From: Pedobacter agri PB92
Lineage (GTDB): Bacteria; Bacteroidota; Bacteroidia; Sphingobacteriales; Sphingobacteriaceae
Direction of reading: 5' to 3'
Assembly: GCF_000258495.1 (NCBI RefSeq)
Contig: NZ_AJLG01000024.1
Span: forward strand, 1 to 38,554
DNA length: 38,554 nt
Shown here piece by piece: positions 15,378 to 24,895 of this stretch. A program made the translations under genes and the position numbers. The notes below the pieces were generated by a model. That model was not told the origin of the DNA, did not search any database, and saw only the letters and a list, made by a program, of their open reading frames with translations. Numbering within the stretch: the first letter of the stretch is position 1; each line of letters begins with the position of its first letter.

Positions 15378-18300
15378 ATGGCAATTCAGTATAAGGAATT
15401 ATTTGACTTTGACGGCTTAGACGCTGCTTTCAAAGATCTTGAACAATCTGAAGATCAATTCGCGAGATCAGTTATTGACGATCTTAAACGTATTCAAAAA
15501 CAATCTGCAGTTACTAAATCTGAACTTTTAAAACTTGCAGATGCATTAAAGAAAATCAATGTTACCAACAGCTCCGGCAGAGATTGGTTAGGTCAACTTG
15601 CAGCTCAAAGTGAAGCTGCAACACGTGCATTCATCGAGCAAAATAATGCACTAACTAATAACCGGGCTATTATGGCGGCGGTTCGGGAAGAAGTTGCCCG
15701 TTTGAAAGCTGAGTATATTGCCCAAAGAACGGCCACTGAAGAAAATCGTACTAAATCAGCAGAATATCGTGCCGAAATTGATCGACTTAAAGCAGCTCAG
15801 CAACAACTTAGAAACGAACTTGCAGCCTCGAGGGTTACTCAACAACAATCAAACGCTGAAACTCAAAGATCAAGAGCAGCTCAAGCGCAATTACGTGAAG
15901 AGCTTGCAAGAACCAGGTTAGAGGAAGCTAGAAACACTGCTGAACATAGAAGACTAACTCAGGAGCAACAGAGGTTAACAGCTGCAACCAGAGCGGCCGG
16001 ATCTGCAATTACCGTAGCGGCCGGATCTTATCGGGAAGCTCAACAGAGACTAACCACGCTAGGGAACTCTATTCGTAATGCCGAAAATGGTTTTGAAAGT
16101 CAGAATGCAGATATCAGGGCACAAATCACTGAATACAATCGCCTAAATGACGCATTAAAAAGGTTCGATGCTCAAATGGGCAATCATCAACGTAATGTTG
16201 GTAATTACGGTGGATCGCTTCAAGGTGTAATCGGAATGTTGAGTGGTTTAGCGGCTAGTTATTTATCTGCAGGGGCTGCTTTGAGTTTTGCATTTGAAAA
16301 GAATCTAAGTCTTGACAGCTTAACCGCGGCTTTGACTTTCACTTTAGGAAGTAGTGAAGCTGCTGATAAAAAACTTAAAGAATTAAGAAAGACTTCCGAA
16401 TTTTTGGGCCTTGAGTTTCTTACTCTGGCAAATAGTTACAAGTCGTTTGCCGGGGCCGCTATTGCTTCAAATTATTCTTTGAAAGATACAGATAGAATTT
16501 TCATGTCAGTATCAAAAGCAGCTGCAGTACTTAAACTTTCCAATGATCAATTGGGTGGTGCTTTAACTGCTATTCAACAAATGATATCGAAAGGTAATGT
16601 TCAGGCCGAAGAGTTAAGAGGTCAATTAGGTGAGCGTTTACCTGGTGCATTTGCTATCGCAGCTAGAGCTTTAGGCGTAACCACTCAGGAGCTTGACAAA
16701 ATGCTTAAGAAAGGCGAGGTATTGGCCGCTGACCTATTGCCGAAACTTGCTGATGAATTGGATAAAACCTTCGGCGATAAGATTCAAGGCCAAGTATCTG
16801 GAATGCAGGCTGAGATGAACAATCTTAAGAATACCATGGAAGAGATCGCCACTTCAGGAGGCCTAAACACGTGGTTTGAAGATATCATAAGGGGCGCTAA
16901 TAAAACATTAACAGCTATTAAAAATCTTACCGCTGGATTTATCAATTCATTTAAAAACCTTAGAAGTCCAGAAGAATTCCGAAAATCTGCGGAAGAGTCA
17001 AGAAAAGAAGAAGTAAGAAGAAAGACTAATTCGACAAATCTATCTATAATAGACAAATATGAGGGTATTGGTGTATCTAAGGCGCAGATGATCACCGCCG
17101 ATAACTCTAGCGAAGTTAAATTGAATAAAAGACTCATCGAGCAACGCGCTGAATTAACTCGTTTATGGCAACGTTATAATTACTTCAAACAACTTGCAGA
17201 TCCATATAACGAAGGGACAAATGCCCTGCAGTATGCCAATGCGGTTAAGCAAGTATCTGAGCTGAATGGTAAAGTAGCGATACAGCAATCCTTAGTTAGG
17301 GAATTAAAAGAACAGTATTCGGAGCTTTATCCTGAGATTGATCAGAAAACAAGAAACTTAACTGATGCTGAATTAAAGTCTGTTGCGGCTATTCAAAAAA
17401 GAATTTCAGAGCTTAAAAAGCTTGATGGTAGTGCGGTAATTGGTACGGAAGTTTATGGCAGAATTGAAGCGCTTAAGGCTAGATTAAAAGAGCTTTCTGA
17501 CCATAATAAAAAATCTAATAAAGAAGCGAAGGATGGCATTTCTCTTTTGGAGGACCAGATAACAAAAATGGAGCGTGCTCTACAGCTTCAAGCTCTCGCT
17601 GCTAAAAATAAAGGGATGGAATTCGCTCCATCAAAAGAAGCGCTTGAAAAGCTTGATGAATTGCGGGATAAGCTTCAATATGTCAAAGATGTTTTAAATG
17701 GTGTAAACCGAAATAAACTTGGTGAACTTACTCAATCCGCAACGTCCGCTAACTCATCGTTATCAACTTCAAATAGAAAAGCAAAAGCTGATTTAAGATC
17801 TACTCCGGCGCTATTTGCTATGTCAGACAAAGAAATCTTTGATGCTATGTCTGAATCTATAACCAAAGGCGAAAAGAAGTTGACTGATATGTATGCAACG
17901 GAGCTTGGTAGAAGAAGAGATGCAGCTGAAAAAGCTTTAGAAAAACAGAAAGAGGCTATGCATTTAGCCACTGAATATATCGCGCGAAGTTTTGAAAAAG
18001 TATCGGATGTAGTCGGCGAGCAATGGAGTGATCTATTTTATTCCATGACTGATGCCATGCATCATTTTATTGACAGCATGAAAAACGGCTTGGAAGATGG
18101 AAAGTTAAGTTTCCAAGATTTTGCGAACATAGCAAATGGGTTGATTTCAGGTATTAATGGTACAATGCAAGAATCATCTCAAACCAGAATAGATCAATTT
18201 ACCAAGGAAAGAGACCGTGCAATAGAAGGCGCTGGTGACAATGCCGATGCTAGAATCAAAATAGAGGAAGATTACCAAAGAAAAGTAACAACTCAAAAAA

Positions 18301-18959
18301 GGAAAGCAGCTCAACAGGAAAAGCAAATGGCCTTGCTAAGTATTGCCGTGAATACTGCAGCTGCTGTAATGTCTGTGCTTTCAACTGGTGGTGGTGCTCA
18401 TTATCTTGATTTTGGTGTAAGTGCCGGAATACTTTCTGCTTTCGTTACTGGTGTCGGTATTGCTCAAGCTGCTTTGGTTTTATCGAAACCAATACCTCAA
18501 TTCTATACGGGTACCGAAAATGCTCCGGAAGGTATCGCAGAAATTGCGGAGCGTGGGCCAGAGCTTCAGATCAATCCGGATGGATCTAAGGAGCTTAACA
18601 CTAAAAGACAATACAAGTATTTGAAACGCGGAACAAAGATTAAAAATGCAGATGATACAGCCAACTGGCTAAGCGCTAATCAACTTTTCATTGATAAAAA
18701 TGGAAACCTATCTGCTATGGGCAATTCTGACGAACTAAGTGGTAATATGTCAAAAATGAATAACTATCACTATGTGATGATGAGCAATACGGCCGAAAAA
18801 TTCGATTATGATCGAATGGGTAGAATGTTTGATCGTTCAGTTAAAAGCATTCCTTTCGATGAGCACCATTTTGACGATCGTGGCTATTCAAAATATCGTG
18901 TTGAAACCAATGCAAGAATTAAGGATTTAAACGCTAGAAATAGCAGAGGAGGCAATTAA
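15378..18959 (+). CDS. Tail tape measure protein
   Basis: This 1193-residue protein sets tail length and probably helps DNA passage. Residues 85-230 are a long Arg/Gln/Glu-rich coiled coil. The conserved tape-measure N-terminal domain lies at about 314-470, with LRKTSEFLGLEF, YKSFAGAAIAS, ISKGNVQAEELRGQLGERLPGA and AADLLPKLADEL. A hydrophobic, Gly/Ala-rich stretch at about 985-1035 (LLSIAVNTAAAVMSVLS, GILSAFVTGVGIAQAALVL) is the usual membrane-active region. The end (IAERGPELQINPDG) is typical of tape-measure C-termini. As the longest gene of the phage it predicts a siphovirus tail: about 1.5 Å per residue gives a tail in the 160-180 nm range (inference). The next gene starts 2 bp after its stop. 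Confidence 0.93.
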   Translation: MAIQYKELFDFDGLDAAFKDLEQSEDQFARSVIDDLKRIQKQSAVTKSELLKLADALKKINVTNSSGRDWLGQLAAQSEAATRAFIEQNNALTNNRAIMAAVREEVARLKAEYIAQRTATEENRTKSAEYRAEIDRLKAAQQQLRNELAASRVTQQQSNAETQRSRAAQAQLREELARTRLEEARNTAEHRRLTQEQQRLTAATRAAGSAITVAAGSYREAQQRLTTLGNSIRNAENGFESQNADIRAQITEYNRLNDALKRFDAQMGNHQRNVGNYGGSLQGVIGMLSGLAASYLSAGAALSFAFEKNLSLDSLTAALTFTLGSSEAADKKLKELRKTSEFLGLEFLTLANSYKSFAGAAIASNYSLKDTDRIFMSVSKAAAVLKLSNDQLGGALTAIQQMISKGNVQAEELRGQLGERLPGAFAIAARALGVTTQELDKMLKKGEVLAADLLPKLADELDKTFGDKIQGQVSGMQAEMNNLKNTMEEIATSGGLNTWFEDIIRGANKTLTAIKNLTAGFINSFKNLRSPEEFRKSAEESRKEEVRRKTNSTNLSIIDKYEGIGVSKAQMITADNSSEVKLNKRLIEQRAELTRLWQRYNYFKQLADPYNEGTNALQYANAVKQVSELNGKVAIQQSLVRELKEQYSELYPEIDQKTRNLTDAELKSVAAIQKRISELKKLDGSAVIGTEVYGRIEALKARLKELSDHNKKSNKEAKDGISLLEDQITKMERALQLQALAAKNKGMEFAPSKEALEKLDELRDKLQYVKDVLNGVNRNKLGELTQSATSANSSLSTSNRKAKADLRSTPALFAMSDKEIFDAMSESITKGEKKLTDMYATELGRRRDAAEKALEKQKEAMHLATEYIARSFEKVSDVVGEQWSDLFYSMTDAMHHFIDSMKNGLEDGKLSFQDFANIANGLISGINGTMQESSQTRIDQFTKERDRAIEGAGDNADARIKIEEDYQRKVTTQKRKAAQQEKQMALLSIAVNTAAAVMSVLSTGGGAHYLDFGVSAGILSAFVTGVGIAQAALVLSKPIPQFYTGTENAPEGIAEIAERGPELQINPDGSKELNTKRQYKYLKRGTKIKNADDTANWLSANQLFIDKNGNLSAMGNSDELSGNMSKMNNYHYVMMSNTAEKFDYDRMGRMFDRSVKSIPFDEHHFDDRGYSKYRVETNARIKDLNARNSRGGN

Positions 18960-18961
18960 TA

Positions 18962-21304
18962 ATGGATATGTTCAACCTATACGAAAAAGAGGATCAATTC
19001 AGATTAGTTACTGATTCAGGATCTTTTATCATAAGCGAGCCAGTGGGATGGGATAAAGTTAATTTCGTTTTAAAACGTGATAGCTCGACTCATGGAGTTG
19101 ACTTTGATTATAGCGATGGATCTATCCAGCTATCGTTTACTGAAGTTTCCGGAAGGCAAATAATCCTTGACGAAATGAAGAAAAAAGGAACCGATGCAAA
19201 GATCATTCTTCAGTTTGGTTTTATTATTGGCCAGACATTCATTGTTGATTATGAAGGTGACCTGGATCTCAATTCACCAGCTAAAACGACTTTCAATTCG
19301 GTTGATTGTTCTGTAAAAAGGAAAACATTTGATGACAAAATTGAAACTCGGTATGAAACGCCAGTGACTTTAACAGCTGTTAAAACTATTGACGGTTCGA
19401 CAATGCCGGTATTGAATGGTATCGTTTTGCCATTGCATAGTAAATCAATTATTGAAAGATACCTACTTGATAAATCGTATGATGCTTCACAACATCAGAT
19501 TTTCTCTTATCCAAGGGATTCAAATTTTGATCATAATTTCTACATCTCCCCGGATTTTTCAGCATCAACAACAAATGAGATTAGTGATGCCGGGACCAAT
19601 GCATTTGGTATTTATAAAGAAGAGCCGGTAAGTACTGATAAATGGGACTGGAATCTTAAATCTAATGGAAACTTTAGCTTTGACATTAAGTTAAATACCC
19701 GCTTTCACTTCTATCTAACGCCATCTACCTTTGGCGCCAGCGGCCGTATTCGTGCCTGGGATTACCAATGGAAATTAATCAGAAACAGATCTGGAAATAT
19801 TACCACTTACGATATTGGCGCCCGGATCACTGGCGAAACAAACGATCGTGAACTTGATTTTTATTGGAGTGGATCTTTGAACGTAAATATCGATTTACAA
19901 ATTGGCGATAAGGTTTACATATTTGGCCGATTCGGTTTTGATGGCGATCGTAATTGGAGAACGGAAAGCCCTGAAATATGGATGAATAGTACTTTCATCA
20001 AGATTGAAGGCAAAACCGAAACAGCTCCAACAAGTGCAAACTCCTATCTTATCCATGAGTCGATTGATCGGATCATAAAGAGCATTACCGATAATAAAGG
20101 CTATTTGGTTAGCGATTTTCTTGGTAGGCCAGATTTGGGCTATAATGCAATGGGACCAGGTGCGAAGAAAGCCATAACGAATGGCTATCAGATTAGAAAC
20201 TTTTCAAAGGAAGATCGTCCTGTAATTTTAAGCCTTAAGGATGCTGTTGAAAGTCTTAATGCCATGCATTGTATTGGATCATGCTATGAGGTTGATGCAT
20301 CAGGAAATAGCTACATGAGAATTGAACGTTTTGATTATTTCTACAAAGATGTTGAGATCTTGAGGCTGAATAATACAATTCAGGATTATTACGAGGAAGT
20401 GGATTTGGATTCGATCTTTAATGAGATTGAAATTGGTTACTCAAAATATCCTGAAGATGATGTTACAACTTTGGATGAATTCAATACCAAGCAAACCTAT
20501 ATCACTCCGATTATTTCCTATAAAAAGAAGTTAAGTCAGCTCTCCAAACTTCTAACTTCAGGATATTCGATCGAGCTTACAAGGCGTAAAAAGTTTGCCG
20601 ATACGGAACTCGATTCATGGAAATACGATGAGGATAACTTTGCCATTGCCCTGGTTCAAAATGGATCTGCATGGGTTCCTGAAAAGGACGAAGCTTTCCT
20701 TTCTGTTACTGGTGTGATCAGTCCGGAAACCTCTTACAATCTTCGCTTATCCCCTAAAAGAATGTTGTATGCGTGGGCAAAACTTCTGAATACTGGATTT
20801 GTTTTTAAAAAGAGTTTCGAGCTGGTAAAGAATACTTTCTTTAGTAAAAATGGAGATTTGCAAACTCAGTTCAAAGCATCCGAGCAGTTTAATATTGGCG
20901 ATCCTAGCAAACGGGTTACCCTTGAAAAAGCTGATGTCATGCTGGGCGAGTTTGATCAATTTGAAAGGATATTTGCGCCAGTAAAAATAACGTGCAAAGT
21001 TTCATTAAGTATTGAGGATGTTAAGCTGATTAAAGCAGCTCACCAAGGAAGAGATACAGGAGGCCGTAATTACGGATATATTACCGTTAAAGATAATGAC
21101 GGGCTGCTTCAAAGTGGATATCTGACGAAGTTGGAATATAACCCCAGCTCCGAAATGACCACTTTGGTTTTACGAAAAAAATACGCAAATTTGGGCAACC
21201 AATTCGACTGTAGTAACTACAGCAATTGGACCTTTTCACAATTTGAGGCCGCTACGGGACTGTCGCCTGAGATCGAACAATGTAAGTTCAATGATTTCAA
21301 TTAG
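18962..21304 (+). CDS. Baseplate/tail-tip protein (distal tail or tail-associated type)
   Basis: This 780-residue beta-rich protein directly follows the tape measure, the position of distal-tail and tail-associated proteins in siphoviruses. The first 130 residues (FRLVTDSGSFIISEPVGWD, KRDSSTHGVDFDYS) resemble the N-terminal barrel of Bacteroidota phage tail-tip proteins. The centre (190-360) is Asn/Ser/Trp-rich and could be a host-binding or carbohydrate-binding insertion. The C-terminal half (390-780) is a hub-like domain (DAVESLNAMHCIGSCYEVD, YYEEVDLDSIFNEIEIGYSK). No peptidase or lysozyme motif is evident. Start ATG lies 2 bp after the previous stop. Confidence 0.7.
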   Translation: MDMFNLYEKEDQFRLVTDSGSFIISEPVGWDKVNFVLKRDSSTHGVDFDYSDGSIQLSFTEVSGRQIILDEMKKKGTDAKIILQFGFIIGQTFIVDYEGDLDLNSPAKTTFNSVDCSVKRKTFDDKIETRYETPVTLTAVKTIDGSTMPVLNGIVLPLHSKSIIERYLLDKSYDASQHQIFSYPRDSNFDHNFYISPDFSASTTNEISDAGTNAFGIYKEEPVSTDKWDWNLKSNGNFSFDIKLNTRFHFYLTPSTFGASGRIRAWDYQWKLIRNRSGNITTYDIGARITGETNDRELDFYWSGSLNVNIDLQIGDKVYIFGRFGFDGDRNWRTESPEIWMNSTFIKIEGKTETAPTSANSYLIHESIDRIIKSITDNKGYLVSDFLGRPDLGYNAMGPGAKKAITNGYQIRNFSKEDRPVILSLKDAVESLNAMHCIGSCYEVDASGNSYMRIERFDYFYKDVEILRLNNTIQDYYEEVDLDSIFNEIEIGYSKYPEDDVTTLDEFNTKQTYITPIISYKKKLSQLSKLLTSGYSIELTRRKKFADTELDSWKYDEDNFAIALVQNGSAWVPEKDEAFLSVTGVISPETSYNLRLSPKRMLYAWAKLLNTGFVFKKSFELVKNTFFSKNGDLQTQFKASEQFNIGDPSKRVTLEKADVMLGEFDQFERIFAPVKITCKVSLSIEDVKLIKAAHQGRDTGGRNYGYITVKDNDGLLQSGYLTKLEYNPSSEMTTLVLRKKYANLGNQFDCSNYSNWTFSQFEAATGLSPEIEQCKFNDFN

Positions 21305-21309
21305 ACGAC

Positions 21310-22053
21310 ATGATCAGAAAGATAGAACCGGCCGATACGCTTGAGCTCGGATTCAGAGGCAAGTATAACGAGACTATTGAAGAAATACCTATTTCCGGAA
21401 CGCTAACCAGCGACGGCAAACTTCGTTTAAACAAATTCGGCGGTGGTAGCGTCATTGAAATCCCATTGCTAGGTTTATTTTATACCAAAAATGAGATTCT
21501 GCAAATGTTTCAGGGAGGTTTAAATTTACCTGTTGCAACTGAAAACAATCGAGGGGTAATTCAAATAGCTACGCAAATAGAAGTCAATGCTGGTGATGAT
21601 GACCAAAAGGCCGTCACTGCTGCCAAAATCAAAAACAGTGATCTCATTTCTTGGAAGGGTGTTTGGGTTCAGCCTGGTGCCGACGAAGCATACCCTGTAA
21701 ACGTTACTGTCATTAGAGGTACAGGTATTTACCTGAGCTTGGTAAATGACAATCAATCCGATCCGTCACTAGATCCGGCTAAATGGCGAAGAGTCGGCGG
21801 TTCAGATCCGAAAACCACTATTCAGTCAAACGCTGATTTCTCTATTAATTGGCAGACTGATATCGTTCCAAACGATGGCAGGACTTACGCCCAAAAACAT
21901 GGAAATAACATTGGAAGTATTACTGGTATTTATGATGCTGGTAATGGTGTTATGACTCCCTTCACTCCAAATTTCACATATACTGTCAACGGGACTGGTG
22001 GTATCAATATAATCACTTTTACAGAGGTTTTCGGACCAGTTACCATCATTTAA
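21310..22053 (+). CDS. Tail fibre protein, short
   Basis: This 247-residue protein contains the tail-fibre repeat pattern ATENNRGVIQIATQIEVNAG followed by AVTAAKI (about 76-108), widespread in phage fibres. Next is a small module with WKGVWVQPG, YLSLVNDNQSDPSLDP and WRRVGG (about 118-158), related in pattern to the module in the gene at 9404. The C-terminal end is a beta-rich tip. The N-terminal 70 residues are beta-rich and may attach to the baseplate. It ends 3 bp before the large fibre gene, suggesting the two form one fibre or are co-assembled. Confidence 0.8.
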   Translation: MIRKIEPADTLELGFRGKYNETIEEIPISGTLTSDGKLRLNKFGGGSVIEIPLLGLFYTKNEILQMFQGGLNLPVATENNRGVIQIATQIEVNAGDDDQKAVTAAKIKNSDLISWKGVWVQPGADEAYPVNVTVIRGTGIYLSLVNDNQSDPSLDPAKWRRVGGSDPKTTIQSNADFSINWQTDIVPNDGRTYAQKHGNNIGSITGIYDAGNGVMTPFTPNFTYTVNGTGGINIITFTEVFGPVTII

Positions 22054-22056
22054 AAA

Positions 22057-24663
22057 ATGAAAAAGCTACTATCAATTTTGTTACTCTTTGTAACGTTTGG
22101 AGCATTGGCCCAGACTTACGACACATTGCCTACCGGATCGAAACCGTATGGCAACTTCTATTTAGGTCCTGATGGAAACTTGGTTTTCGGTAATGCCGGA
22201 TTAAAGTTCAGGGTTATCGGAACTAAAAAGCGTGTTGATTCTTTATTAGCTCTAAAAGCTGATTTAAGTCAATTAGCACTTTACCAGACTAAAGCTTTAT
22301 TGCAGCAGGATCTTTCTCCATCTAGTACGGGTTATCCAAGTGTTGACGCTGTAATTGGCGGTTTAAATACTAAAGCTAATTCGGGTGATTTAGCAGCATA
22401 CCAGGCTAAGTCTGAAAAAGGGCAATCAAACGGTTATGCAGGTTTAGACGGATCAGAGAAAGTGCCATTAACACAGATTAATGACGCTCTATTAGGTGCC
22501 GTTAATTATCGTGGTACTTATAACGCCGCAACCAACTCTCCAACCTTACCAGCTGCAGCAAACTCAAATAAGGGCTACTATTATATCGTTTCTACTGCTG
22601 GCACCCAATTCGGTTTAGAATTTCGTGTCGGTGACTGGATAATTTCTAACGGTTCGAGTTACGGAAAAGTTGCAAGCAGTTCTGACGTAGAAAGTATTAA
22701 TGGAAAGAAAGGCGTTGTAAATATAAATCTAAACGATGTTTTAACAGCTGGAAACGTTTCCGAGCAAGCTATGAGCGTAGGCGCTATTGCGACGGGTTCT
22801 GCAAGTGTTACGAGTGCGCCAACACAACCGAGCCACGTCGTTAGGCTTGACGATATTTCGACAGGTAAAATGATCGGAGCGAACGCGGCAAGCGCGACAA
22901 ATTGGGGCGGCTACCCTGCTGATTTTAGTAGCGCGCTAAACCCTCAGCCAGATTTTGGTATAGGATTTAAAAACGGCAAAGCCTACACGATAGACCGCCC
23001 CGCTTTTAGGCAATGGGTTGGAATAAATGACGGTTCCTTAATTAGTAACAGTATTGTAGGAAACGCGGCAAGCGCTACGGTTTGGAACGGGCAAACATAT
23101 CTTAATACTTTAAGGGAAACACCTTTCAGTTTTATGGTAAATAATTCAGGAACATGGGGATATACAGGTACTTCTCAGGTTAAAGCGGCTTTAGCAACAA
23201 GTTTGCAAGACGTTACAAACGTAAATAATGCAACAACCCTACCGATACGCACTAATGGATATAGCGCAAGTAATGATTTTGGTTCAAACTTCCATATAGG
23301 TCTTGCAACAGGTTTGGGCAATAAGGGAGTTAATATTGGATACAGTCCGTCTATTGAAGCTGGATTTATAGGTGTTGTTGAAAACGCAACAACTTGGAGA
23401 AATTTAGTATTGCAACCGTTTGCAGGAAACGTAGGAATAGGAGCTACAAACCCTACAGAACGATTAGATGTAAACGGTAATATTAGATCAAGAGCCGAAA
23501 TATCTGCTTATAATAATGCTCAAACCACTTTTGCTTATATAAACGGTGGCGTTGGAACAGAAGTGCCGAGAATAGGCGCTTGGAAAATAGGTGTAGGTCA
23601 TGCCGATTTAGCTATTTCGGCTGATGGGGGCAATGTAGGGGTTGGGACAATTACCCCTACAGAAAAACTAACCATTGCGGGGGGTAAACTTGCTTTAACA
23701 GCAGTCGACGCAACTATAGGGGGTAAAATTTACGGTTATGTTGATGGAGCGGTCTATCCTTATGCCGGAGGTTTAAAGCTTCAAACTAGAACTTTTACCG
23801 GCTCGACTTATGAATATTTAGACAGGTTAACCATAAACGCTTTTGGCACTATGACATTAGCCGGATCGGCTCAGATAGATAACGATTTAACTATAGGTTA
23901 TTCAGGTCAGACAAATTCAATAGGAAGCCGAGAGGTAGGGCAAGTATTAAATTTAAGGGGTTCGGGAAGCTTAAATATTCAAACGTATGACACAGATTGG
24001 AGGACTAGGCTTTCCGTAGCAAACAACGGCGATATTGCTTTAGGAAGTAGCTTGACTTCTGCAATAGTAAACGGTACGCTTAAAGTGGGTGGCAAAATAG
24101 AGCCTTTAAATACAGCCAATACTTTATACATAAATCAACCTAACTCAGCCCAAAAAGTAATAATACAAAATGCCGGAATTAGCCGCCTCGAAGTTGGACA
24201 AACCGGGATAACACTCCCGCATTTGATCGGAACGACTGAAAGTTTAGCGGTAGTTAATGCGGACGGCTCTCTTTCGAGATCGACCTCGGGAAGTATCGCA
24301 AACGGAGTTTACAATCCTACGATGTCGAACGTTACGAATACAACAGCGACGCCAACTATTAACCCGTTTACCTACATGAGAGTAGGTAACACCGTAACCG
24401 TTTACGGGTTTGTTTCGCTAACTAAATCCGAACCCACTCAGAACACAAATGTAAGTTTTAGCTTACCTATAGCCTCAAATTTTACCGACGCTATTGATGC
24501 CATGGGTTACGGTGTATCAGCTAGTACAATAAGTAGCGGCGCAACCGTTTCAGTTAGCGCAAATCCGACACTAGATATTGTAAACGTAAACATCGGCGCG
24601 GTTCCGTCATCTGCTTACAATTCCAATGGATACAATTTTAGTTTTCAGTATAGAATAAAATAA
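22057..24663 (+). CDS. Large tail fibre with N-terminal signal peptide
   Basis: This 868-residue fibre begins with a Sec-type signal peptide (KKLLSILLLFVTFGALAQ), odd for a virion protein made in the cytoplasm. Residues 115-215 hold the fibre module with GLDGSEKVPLTQINDALLG, NYRGTYNAATNSPTLP and FRVGDWIISNG, then SINGKKGVVNINLNDV. AASAT-W-G motifs recur near 276 and 336, and GNVGIG/GVG-T-PTE[RK]L repeats near 460 and 525. The end (about 750-868: YNPTMSNVTNTTAT, YMRVGNTVTVYGFVSL) is a receptor-binding-type tip. Base use from about 22740 on, with alanine codons GCG and more CG-rich patches, looks different from neighbouring genes and suggests exchange of the distal fibre. The host receptor is probably a surface glycan or outer-membrane protein (inference). 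Confidence 0.85.
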   Translation: MKKLLSILLLFVTFGALAQTYDTLPTGSKPYGNFYLGPDGNLVFGNAGLKFRVIGTKKRVDSLLALKADLSQLALYQTKALLQQDLSPSSTGYPSVDAVIGGLNTKANSGDLAAYQAKSEKGQSNGYAGLDGSEKVPLTQINDALLGAVNYRGTYNAATNSPTLPAAANSNKGYYYIVSTAGTQFGLEFRVGDWIISNGSSYGKVASSSDVESINGKKGVVNINLNDVLTAGNVSEQAMSVGAIATGSASVTSAPTQPSHVVRLDDISTGKMIGANAASATNWGGYPADFSSALNPQPDFGIGFKNGKAYTIDRPAFRQWVGINDGSLISNSIVGNAASATVWNGQTYLNTLRETPFSFMVNNSGTWGYTGTSQVKAALATSLQDVTNVNNATTLPIRTNGYSASNDFGSNFHIGLATGLGNKGVNIGYSPSIEAGFIGVVENATTWRNLVLQPFAGNVGIGATNPTERLDVNGNIRSRAEISAYNNAQTTFAYINGGVGTEVPRIGAWKIGVGHADLAISADGGNVGVGTITPTEKLTIAGGKLALTAVDATIGGKIYGYVDGAVYPYAGGLKLQTRTFTGSTYEYLDRLTINAFGTMTLAGSAQIDNDLTIGYSGQTNSIGSREVGQVLNLRGSGSLNIQTYDTDWRTRLSVANNGDIALGSSLTSAIVNGTLKVGGKIEPLNTANTLYINQPNSAQKVIIQNAGISRLEVGQTGITLPHLIGTTESLAVVNADGSLSRSTSGSIANGVYNPTMSNVTNTTATPTINPFTYMRVGNTVTVYGFVSLTKSEPTQNTNVSFSLPIASNFTDAIDAMGYGVSASTISSGATVSVSANPTLDIVNVNIGAVPSSAYNSNGYNFSFQYRIK

Positions 24664-24667
24664 TAGA

Positions 24668-24895
24668 ATTACTTCGGATAGTCCGAAGTTCTTTAAAAAA
24701 TTACAGGCTTTAGGCTTGTATTTAACTGGTGCTGCTGGATCGGTTCTGGTTATTCCAGGCATTCCTGAAAATGTGAAAACTATTGCGGGATATGCCTTAA
24801 CGGTAGGCGCCGTATTAGCTGCAGTTTCAAAGCTGCCAGTTAAAGATCCCGATTACTCAACCTTAGATCAAAAGAAAGATGAAAATTTCAACTAA
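24668..24895 (+). CDS. Holin-like membrane protein without a canonical start codon
   Basis: A frame open from 24659 to TAA 24893-24895 encodes SPKFFKKLQALGLYLTGAAG, then VLVIPGIPENVKTIAGYAL and VGAVLAAVSKLPV, giving two hydrophobic helices and a charged C-terminal tail. This is the pattern of the small putative holins that precede lysozyme in Bacteroidota phages. No ATG, GTG or TTG precedes the conserved-looking FFKKLQ; only ATT at 24668 is available, and TTG 24716 would cut into the first helix. A perfect hairpin (24671-24689) lies within the first codons. It overlaps the lysozyme gene by 17 nt. Either it uses ATT, is translated by coupling, or lost its 5' end when the fibre gene was exchanged. 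Confidence 0.6.
   Translation: MTSDSPKFFKKLQALGLYLTGAAGSVLVIPGIPENVKTIAGYALTVGAVLAAVSKLPVKDPDYSTLDQKKDENFN
24671..24694 (+). terminator. Perfect hairpin after the tail fibre gene
   Basis: ACTTCGGA (24671-24678) and TCCGAAGT (24682-24689) pair fully around TAG, then TTCTTT-like bases follow. It begins 8 bp after the fibre stop. The U-tract is weak, so it may terminate partially or act on the holin-like frame that it overlaps. Confidence 0.5.
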
